From JAVKFY01 sp040223615 (GTDB lineage Bacteria > Pseudomonadota > Alphaproteobacteria > GCA-2731375): a DNA stretch of 64,000 bases. Within the stretch, counting starts at the first letter, position 1. Each line of letters opens with the position of its first letter. The DNA lies in contig JAVKFY010000079.1 in the NCBI GenBank assembly GCA_040223615.1, positions 34,749 through 98,748 of the forward strand, in the 5' to 3' direction. Below are positions 58,399 to 64,000 of the stretch, in pieces. The translations under genes were made by a program, and so were the position numbers. The notes under the pieces are model-generated. The model made no database searches. It was not told the DNA's origin and saw nothing but the letters and a program-made list of their open reading frames with translations.

Positions 58399-59568
58399 AT
58401 GCGCCGAGGCGATTTCCTGTTCACCAGCGAGTCGGTCTCCGAAGGCCACCCCGACAAGGTCTGCGACCGCATCTCCGATGCCGTGGTTGACCTGTTCCTG
58501 GCCGCCGATGCGGAGAACGCGCGCGTCGCCTGCGAGACGCTGACCACCACCAACCGCGTGGTGCTGGCCGGCGAGACCCGCGGCGATGTCGGCCACGAGG
58601 TGATCGAACAGGCGGTGCGCGACTGCGTGAAGGAAATCGGCTACGAGCAGGACGGCTTCCACTGGAAGGACTGCGAGGTGCAGATCTACCTGCACGGGCA
58701 GTCCGTCGACATCGCACAGGGCGTCGACGCCGCCGGCAACAAGGACCTCGGCGCCGGCGACCAGGGCATCATGTTCGGCTATGCCTGCAACGAGACCCCC
58801 GACGTGCTGATGCCGGCGCCGATCTATTTCTCCCACGCAATTCTGCGTCGCATGGCGGAGGACCGGCGCGGCGGCAAGGCGCCGTGGTTCGGTCCCGACA
58901 GCAAGAGCCAGGTGACGCTGGCCTATGAGAACGGCAAGCCGGTGCGCGCGACCTCCGTGGTGGTCTCGACCCAGCACGCCGAGGACATCTCCACCGAGGA
59001 GGTCCGCGAGAAGGTGCGTCCCTATGTGCACGAGGTGTTGCCCGACGGCTGGATGTGCCCGGAGGATGAATTCTACGTCAACCCGACCGGCCGCTTCGTG
59101 ATCGGCGGCCCGGACGGCGACGCCGGCCTCACCGGGCGCAAGATCATCGTCGACACCTATGGCGGCGCCGCGCCGCACGGCGGCGGTGCGTTCTCCGGCA
59201 AGGACCCGACCAAGGTCGACCGCTCTGCCGCCTACGCCACCCGCTACCTGGCCAAGAACGTCGTCGCCGCGGGGCTGGCCGACCGCTGCGTGATCCAGGT
59301 TGCCTATGCCATCGGCGTGGCCAAGCCGCTGGCGGTCTATGTCGACACCCAGGACACCGAGAAGTGCGACGTGGCGGCGCTTGAGGCCGCGCTGCCCAAG
59401 GTCATGGACCTGAGCCCGCGCGGCATCCGCACCCACCTGAAGCTGAACCGGCCGATCTACGCCCCGACCTCGGCCTATGGCCACTTCGGCCGCCAGCCGA
59501 CCGCCGACGGCGGGTTCTCGTGGGAGCGCACCGACCTGGTGGACGAACTGCGCGCCAAGGTGCGCTGA
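58399..59568 (+). CDS. metK: S-adenosylmethionine synthase
   Basis: A 389-residue enzyme. Hallmarks: TSESVSEGHPDKVCDRISDAV, the ATP hexapeptide GAGDQGIMFGY (near residue 117), GGAAPHGGGAFSGKDPTKVDRSAAY (P-loop-like). It makes SAM from Met and ATP. A ribosome site GGAGG is five bases upstream, embedded in possible alternative hairpins. It leads metK-trmB. Confidence 0.97.
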   Translation: MRRGDFLFTSESVSEGHPDKVCDRISDAVVDLFLAADAENARVACETLTTTNRVVLAGETRGDVGHEVIEQAVRDCVKEIGYEQDGFHWKDCEVQIYLHGQSVDIAQGVDAAGNKDLGAGDQGIMFGYACNETPDVLMPAPIYFSHAILRRMAEDRRGGKAPWFGPDSKSQVTLAYENGKPVRATSVVVSTQHAEDISTEEVREKVRPYVHEVLPDGWMCPEDEFYVNPTGRFVIGGPDGDAGLTGRKIIVDTYGGAAPHGGGAFSGKDPTKVDRSAAYATRYLAKNVVAAGLADRCVIQVAYAIGVAKPLAVYVDTQDTEKCDVAALEAALPKVMDLSPRGIRTHLKLNRPIYAPTSAYGHFGRQPTADGGFSWERTDLVDELRAKVR

Positions 59569-59578
59569 GCCTGTCGCG

Positions 59579-60277
59579 CTGACCCGGCAACCCCGCCGCG
59601 ACCTGCACGGCCGGCGCCGCGGCAAGCCCCTGCGCGCGGCCCGGCAGGCGGTGTTCGAGGAGCGCCTGCCGCGGGTCGCCCTCGACCCGGAATCTCCGCT
59701 CGCCGGCTTCGCCGAGGCCGCCGAGACCTGGCTGGAGATCGGCTTCGGCGGTGGCGAGCACCTGGCGGCGTGCATCGTGGCCCATCCCGGCATCCGCTTC
59801 ATCGGCTGCGAACCGTTCGAGACCGGCGTCGCCAAGCTGCTGGCCGAGGTGCCGGAAGACGCGCTTGACCGCCTGCGCGTGCTGATGGACGACGCCCGGT
59901 TGATGCTCGACAAGCTGCCGGATGCTTCGATCGATCGTGTTTTCCTGCTGTTCCCCGACCCCTGGCCGAAGACCCGACATCACAAGCGCCGTTTCGTCAC
60001 GCCAGAGAATCTGGCCGAGATCGCCCGGGTATTGAAGGACGGCGGGCGCTTCCGCTACGTCAGCGACGATATCGGCTACGTTCGCTGGACGCTTGCGCGC
60101 ATGCCGGCTTGTCCGGACCTGCGCTGGACCGCCCGGCGCCCGGACGACTGGCGCGTCAGGCCGGACGATTGGGTCGAGACCCGCTACGAGCAGAAGGCGC
60201 TTGCCGCCGGCCGATCCTGCACCTATCTGGACTTTGTCCGCCGCCGGCGAGACGACGCCGATCAAAAGCTTGAATAG
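59579..60277 (+). CDS. trmB: tRNA (guanine-N7-)-methyltransferase, probable CTG start
   Basis: A 232-residue methyltransferase. TWLEIGFGGGEHLAA is the SAM loop and LFPDPWPKTRHHKRRF the TrmB signature. It makes m7G46. No ATG, GTG or TTG stands between the metK stop and the conserved RRRGKPLRAARQA segment; CTG at 59579, eight bases after the metK stop codon's end, would give LTRQPRRDLHGRRRG. The in-frame ATG at 59477 lies inside metK and would add a shadow-frame tail, so it is disfavoured. Confidence 0.92.
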   Translation: MTRQPRRDLHGRRRGKPLRAARQAVFEERLPRVALDPESPLAGFAEAAETWLEIGFGGGEHLAACIVAHPGIRFIGCEPFETGVAKLLAEVPEDALDRLRVLMDDARLMLDKLPDASIDRVFLLFPDPWPKTRHHKRRFVTPENLAEIARVLKDGGRFRYVSDDIGYVRWTLARMPACPDLRWTARRPDDWRVRPDDWVETRYEQKALAAGRSCTYLDFVRRRRDDADQKLE

Positions 60278-60334
60278 ACCGCGTCAATGCACCATATTGC
60301 CGGCCGATTGTGACGGTCGCGCAATCGGTGAGCA

Positions 60335-60361
60335 GGTGGGTCGCGGCCCGCCTTTTTCTTT
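60335..60361 (+). terminator. Intrinsic terminator after trmB
   Basis: GGTGGG (60335-60340) pairs with CCCGCC (60347-60352) with one wobble around TCGCGG, followed by TTTTTCTTT. It probably ends the metK-trmB transcript before the rimP operon. Confidence 0.7.
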
Positions 60362-60400
60362 GACATTCACTGAGCGCGCCAAGAGGAGTGCCGGGCCAGC

Positions 60401-60919
60401 GTGAACGAAACGCGCAAACTGGCGGATATGGAGACCCTGGTCGGTGAGTCCATCGCGGCGATGGGCTACGACCTGGTGCAGATCCGTATGCTCGCCACCG
60501 GCGGCAAGCCGACCTTGCAGGTGATGGCCGAGCGCACCGACGGCTCCGGCATGAGCGTCGACGACTGCGCCGAGGTCAGCCACATGGTCTCCGCGCTGTT
60601 CGACGTGGAGGACCCGCTCGCCGAGGCCTACACGCTTGAGGTGAGTTCGCCCGGCATCGACCGGCCGCTGGTGCGGCTGGCCGACTACACCCGTTTCGCC
60701 GGCTACGAGGCCAAGCTGGAGACCGCGCGCCTGGTGGCCGGTCGACGCCGCTTCCGCGGCCGGCTGGCCGGTATCGATGGCCGCTACGTCAACCTGTCGG
60801 TGCCCGAGGGCAACGGCGAGAAATTGTTGCAGGTGCCGTTCGACGACATCGAGAAGGCCAAGCTGGTCCTGACCGACGACTTGATCCAGGCCAGCCTGCG
60901 GCGCGCCAAGCAGGCGTAA
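60401..60919 (+). CDS. rimP: Ribosome maturation factor RimP
   Basis: A 172-residue protein: ESIAAMGYDLVQIRM, DGSGMSVDDCAEVSHMVSALFDVEDP and YTLEVSSPGIDRPLVRLADY, all typical of RimP. It helps 30S assembly. GTG at 60401 is used (GAGGAG twelve bases before); ATG at 60428 is an alternative. First gene of the rimP-nusA-ylxR-infB operon. Confidence 0.96.
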   Translation: MNETRKLADMETLVGESIAAMGYDLVQIRMLATGGKPTLQVMAERTDGSGMSVDDCAEVSHMVSALFDVEDPLAEAYTLEVSSPGIDRPLVRLADYTRFAGYEAKLETARLVAGRRRFRGRLAGIDGRYVNLSVPEGNGEKLLQVPFDDIEKAKLVLTDDLIQASLRRAKQA

Positions 60920-60937
60920 GAGGACTGAGAGGAAACC

Positions 60938-62524
60938 ATGGCCCAAACCGAGACGGTGGTCGGCGCCAATCGCCTGGAACTGCTGCAGATCGCGGACGCG
61001 GTGGCGCGCGAGAAACTGATCGACCCGGAAATCGTCATCGAGGCGATGGAAGAGGCGATCCAGAAGGCGGCGCGCTCGCGCTACGGCATGGAGAACGACA
61101 TCCGCGCCGAGATCGACCGCCGCTCCGGCGACATCAAGCTGTTCCGCCTGCTTGAAGTCGTCGACGAGGTCGAGAACGACGCCACCCAGCTGTCGGTGCC
61201 GGAGGCCAAGGGCCGCAACCCCGACGCCCAGGTCGGCGACCTGCTGTCGGAGGCGCTGCCGCCGATGGACTTCGGCCGCATCGCCACCCAGTCGGCCAAG
61301 CAGGTGATCGTGCAGAAGGTGCGCGACGCGGAACGCCTGCGCCAGTTCAACGAGTACAAGGACCGCGTCGGCGAGATCGTCAACGGCATCGTCAAGCGGG
61401 TCGAGTATGGCAACGTCATGGTCGACCTGGGTCGTGCCGAGGCGGTGGTGCGGCGCGACGAGATGCTGCCGCGCGAGAACTTCCGTCAGGGCGACCGCAT
61501 CCGCGCCTACATCCTCGACGTGCGCGAGGAGCAGCGCGGCCCGCAGATCTTCCTGTCGCGCACGCACCCGCAGTTCATGGCCCGCCTGTTCGCCCAGGAA
61601 GTGCCGGAAATCTACGACTCCATCATCGAGATCAAGGCGGTGGCGCGCGACCCCGGCAGCCGCGCCAAGATCGCGGTGCTGTCGAACGACCACTCGATCG
61701 ATCCGGTCGGTGCCTGTGTCGGCATGCGCGGCAGCCGCGTGCAGGCCGTGGTCAACGAGCTGCAGGGCGAGAAGATCGACATCATCCAGTGGTCGCCCGA
61801 CTTCGCCACCTTCCTGGTCAACGGCCTGGCGCCGGCCGAGGTGACCAAGGTGGTGATGGACGAGGACGCCCACAAGTTCGAGGTCGTGGTGCCCGACGAC
61901 CAACTCAGCCTGGCGATCGGCCGGCGCGGTCAGAATGTCCGCCTGGCCTCCCAGCTCACCGGCTGGGACATCGACATCATGACCGAGACCGAGGAATCGG
62001 AGCGCCGCCAGGAGGAGATGCGTCAGCGCACGCAGATGTTCGTCGACGCGCTGACCATTGACGAGATGATGGCGCAACTGCTGGCGACCGAGGGTTTCGT
62101 GTCGGTCGACGAGATCGCGCTGGTGCCGGTCGAGGAGGTCGCCGAGCTGGAGGGCTTCGACGTCGACCTGGCCGAGGCGCTGCAGGATCGCGCCCGAGAG
62201 TACTTGGCCGAGCGCGACGCCGCCGACGACGCGCGCCGGCGCGAGCTTGGCGTCGAGGATGGCGTGGCCGAGCTCGCGGGGCTGAGCCCGGCGATGGTGG
62301 TCGCGCTGGGCGAGGCCGGGGTGAAGACCCTGGACGATCTCGGCGATTTCGCCGGCGACGAGCTGCTCGAGGCCGATGGGCCTCTGGCCGACTTCGACCT
62401 CTCGGTCGACGAGGCCAACGAGATCATCATGGCCGCCCGCGCGCACTGGTTCGATGACGAGCCGGCGCCGGAAGCGGCCCCGGCGGACGAGGCGGCCGAT
62501 GCCAGCCCCGCAGCGGAACCATGA
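60938..62524 (+). CDS. nusA: Transcription termination/antitermination protein NusA
   Basis: A 528-residue NusA: N-terminal RNAP-binding domain (1-130), S1 domain (about 135-200), two KH domains (200-345, with GSRVQAVVNELQGEKIDI) and C-terminal helix-hairpin-helix repeats, ending in an Ala/Pro/acidic tail. It controls pausing, termination and antitermination. Its last 26 bases overlap the YlxR gene. Length is standard for alphaproteobacteria. Confidence 0.97.
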   Translation: MAQTETVVGANRLELLQIADAVAREKLIDPEIVIEAMEEAIQKAARSRYGMENDIRAEIDRRSGDIKLFRLLEVVDEVENDATQLSVPEAKGRNPDAQVGDLLSEALPPMDFGRIATQSAKQVIVQKVRDAERLRQFNEYKDRVGEIVNGIVKRVEYGNVMVDLGRAEAVVRRDEMLPRENFRQGDRIRAYILDVREEQRGPQIFLSRTHPQFMARLFAQEVPEIYDSIIEIKAVARDPGSRAKIAVLSNDHSIDPVGACVGMRGSRVQAVVNELQGEKIDIIQWSPDFATFLVNGLAPAEVTKVVMDEDAHKFEVVVPDDQLSLAIGRRGQNVRLASQLTGWDIDIMTETEESERRQEEMRQRTQMFVDALTIDEMMAQLLATEGFVSVDEIALVPVEEVAELEGFDVDLAEALQDRAREYLAERDAADDARRRELGVEDGVAELAGLSPAMVVALGEAGVKTLDDLGDFAGDELLEADGPLADFDLSVDEANEIIMAARAHWFDDEPAPEAAPADEAADASPAAEP

Positions 62525-63161
62525 TGCCCCTGACGGCATAGCCGCCACCGAGCGGCGCTGTCTGGCGACCGGCGCGAGTCGGGCGCGCGACGAGCTGTTG
62601 CGGTTCGTGGTCGCCCCGGACGGCACACTGACGGTGGATCCGGGCAACGAGCTGCCGGGTCGTGGTCTGTGGTTGACGCCATCGACCGAGGCATTGGCGA
62701 GTGCGCTGTCGCGCAAGGCGTTTCAGCGCGCCGCGCGCCAGCCGGTGGCCATCGCCGACGATCTGGCCGAACGCATCGAACGGGTGCTGGCGCGGCGTTG
62801 TCTGGACCTGCTGGGCCTGTCGCGGCGCGCCGGCCAGCTCACCGTCGGCTTTGAGAAAGTGCAGGCCCGGCTGCGTCGCGGACCGGCCGCCGCGCTGATC
62901 GCCGCGGCCGACGCCAGCGCCGACGGACGGCGCAAATTGCGGCGCCTGGCGCCGGACGTGATCCAGGTCGAGCTGCTGACGCGGTCGGAATTGAGCTTGG
63001 CCATCGGTCGCGAAAATGTGGTACACGCAGCGCTTGACCCCGGCGGGTTGGCGCGGAAATTCCTTCGGGAAACGGCGCGGCTGTCGGGTTTCCGTGCTGC
63101 GCTGGACGTCGAAAAGGGCGTCGAAAGCCGCCCGCGGGACGGAAGCAGGGATGAAAGGTAG
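62499..63161 (+). CDS. YlxR (DUF448) fused to an L7Ae-like domain
   Basis: A 220-residue fusion: residues 15-90 are YlxR-like (RRCLATGASRARDELLRFVVAPDG, NELPGRGLWLTPS) and residues 100-195 an L7Ae/YlxQ-like RNA-binding domain (LDLLGLSRRAGQLTVGFEKVQARL, LAIGRENVVHAAL). In many bacteria these are separate ylxR and ylxQ genes; the fusion is usual in alphaproteobacteria. Start ATG lies inside the 3' end of nusA. infB follows in three bases. Confidence 0.93.
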   Translation: MPAPQRNHDAPDGIAATERRCLATGASRARDELLRFVVAPDGTLTVDPGNELPGRGLWLTPSTEALASALSRKAFQRAARQPVAIADDLAERIERVLARRCLDLLGLSRRAGQLTVGFEKVQARLRRGPAAALIAAADASADGRRKLRRLAPDVIQVELLTRSELSLAIGRENVVHAALDPGGLARKFLRETARLSGFRAALDVEKGVESRPRDGSRDER

Positions 63162-63164
63162 GAC

Positions 63165-64000
63165 GTGAGCGAGCCGAAGAAGAGCAGCAAGGGGACGTTG
63201 AGCCTGACCACCGAGCCACGCAAGCTCGAGTTGAAGAAGGCCGCTGAATCCGGTCAGGTGAAGCAAAGCTTCTCGCATGGTCGCACCAAGACCGTGCAGG
63301 TCGAGGTGCGCAAGAAGCGCACCATCGGCCGTACCGAGACCCCGGAGCCGGCCGCCCCACCCGCCGCGAAACCGGCACCGAAGGTCGAGGCGCAGAAGCC
63401 CGCCGCCCCGGCTCAGGCCGCGGCGCCGTCGCCGGCGCCCGAGCCGACCCCGGAACCGACTCCAACGCCGGCGCCCGAGCCGGCCGCGCCGGTGACTGAG
63501 GCCGAGGCGGCGCCCGAGCCCACGCCGGCGCCTGAGCCATCGCCGGCGCCCGAGCCGGGCGCCCAGGCGGCGCCCGCCGCCCCGGCCGAGCCGAAACCGC
63601 CAAAACGCGCAGCGGCAAAGACCGCGCCTGCGAAGACCGCAACGGCGCGGGCCGAACCGGCATCGCCGCGTGCGCCCCGTCGCGAAGGTCGCGCCAGTGG
63701 CGGCGGCGGTCGTCGCGGCCTCGTGCTGCCGACCCTGTCCGAAGCTGAAAAACAGAACCGTGCCAAGGCGTTGCTTGGCGCCCGCCAGGCCGATCAGGCG
63801 GCCCGCCGGCAGGCCGAGGAAGACGCGCGCCAGCGTATCGTCGATGAGGAGCGCCAGGCCCGCGAGCGCGAGGAGGCCGATCGCCGCCGTCGCGAGGAAG
63901 AGGCCCGCCGCCGCACCGAGGACGAGGCCCGCCGCAAGGCCGAAGAAGAGGCCGCGCGCCGCTTGAGCGTGCCGGAGGAGGGCGCCGCGCCCGCCGCCGG
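63165..64000 (+). CDS. infB: Translation initiation factor IF-2, N-terminal part (cut by window end)
   Basis: From GTG at 63165 the frame stays open to the window edge (278 codons visible). It begins SEPKKSSKGTLSLTTEPRKLELKKAAESGQVKQSFSHGRTKTV (read in pieces), the usual alphaproteobacterial IF2 N-terminus, followed by a Pro/Ala/Glu-rich low-complexity stretch (residues about 60-150) and a long Arg/Glu/Ala-rich helical segment (from about 205). The GTPase domain lies beyond the edge. It follows the YlxR fusion gene by three bases in the nusA operon. Confidence 0.95.
   Translation, partial: MSEPKKSSKGTLSLTTEPRKLELKKAAESGQVKQSFSHGRTKTVQVEVRKKRTIGRTETPEPAAPPAAKPAPKVEAQKPAAPAQAAAPSPAPEPTPEPTPTPAPEPAAPVTEAEAAPEPTPAPEPSPAPEPGAQAAPAAPAEPKPPKRAAAKTAPAKTATARAEPASPRAPRREGRASGGGGRRGLVLPTLSEAEKQNRAKALLGARQADQAARRQAEEDARQRIVDEERQAREREEADRRRREEEARRRTEDEARRKAEEEAARRLSVPEEGAAPAA

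Noticed and set aside
59477..59578. ATG at 59477 as the trmB start
   Set aside because: Lies 92 bases inside metK and adds a shadow-frame peptide not expected in TrmB.
60284..62716. 810-codon minus-strand frame opposite rimP-nusA
   Set aside because: Low-complexity His/Leu/Asp-rich shadow of nusA codon bias; rimP, nusA and ylxR are certain on the plus strand.

Overview
The window reads as chromosomal DNA of a GC-rich alphaproteobacterium, most likely of the Rhodospirillales type. The evidence is the translated identity of the core genes, the gene order (infC-rpmI-rplT-pheS-pheT-lepA; glnD-murJ-trpS; tsaB-rimI-mucR-fur-plsC-miaB-phoH-ybeY-corC-lnt; metK-trmB-rimP-nusA-ylxR-infB), a MucR/Ros regulator and GlnD with two ACT domains. 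The genus cannot be named from this alone. I saw no rRNA, tRNA or CRISPR array.

Layout. 1-7.4 kb: two tandem paralogous TPR proteins, an epimerase-like protein, DUF805, an alpha/beta hydrolase, two LPS-type glycosyltransferases, a divergent metal exporter/MerR pair and a degenerate M48 protein. 7.4-16.2 kb: a B12/radical-SAM protein, then the translation block infC to pheT, and lepA. 16.3-23.3 kb: TauD-like dioxygenase with M24 peptidase, two membrane proteins, truA-fmt-def, rmuC. 23.3-26.1 kb: an AT-rich stretch, a small exported protein with its terminator, and a complete 2,076-bp IS1595-family element (23985-26060) with near-perfect 25-bp inverted repeats, an 8-bp target duplication, a DUF3800 passenger gene and a 52-codon accessory gene. 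26.1-35.9 kb: an SDR, glnD, a mazEF module, murJ, trpS, a lipid kinase, a phosphoesterase, DUF2333. 35.9-38.8 kb: a universal stress protein preceded by two tandem, ATGA-coupled 20-residue mini-ORFs, then ABM and GST proteins and a reduced mercury-transport cluster (merR divergent from merT-merF-Cys-rich protein, no merA or merP here). 38.8-43.9 kb: class III cyclase, NifU-like protein, glucosaminidase, polysaccharide deacetylase, nitroreductase. 43.9-64 kb: tsaB to infB, interrupted by a HEPN/MNT pair, a MetE-like gene and a Phd/PIN pair.

How it works together. Most of the window is housekeeping operons for translation (initiation factors, ribosomal proteins, PheRS, TrpRS, LepA, tRNA and rRNA modification), nitrogen signalling (GlnD), envelope building (MurJ, Lnt, PlsC, glycosyltransferases) and methyl metabolism (MetK, MetE-like). 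Accessory cargo sits at the junctions: three toxin-antitoxin-type pairs, one IS and two MerR-controlled metal modules whose promoters keep the diagnostic 19-bp spacer.

The most unusual structures are the passenger-carrying IS inside a terminator T-tract, the duplicated coupled mini-ORFs before the stress protein, the M48-like protein whose HExxH has become HLVGH, and a set of genes whose conserved N-termini begin before any ATG/GTG/TTG codon (infC at ATC; glnD, an ABM protein and trmB probably at CTG). Start choices, promoters and RNA structures were read by eye and carry lower confidence than the gene calls.
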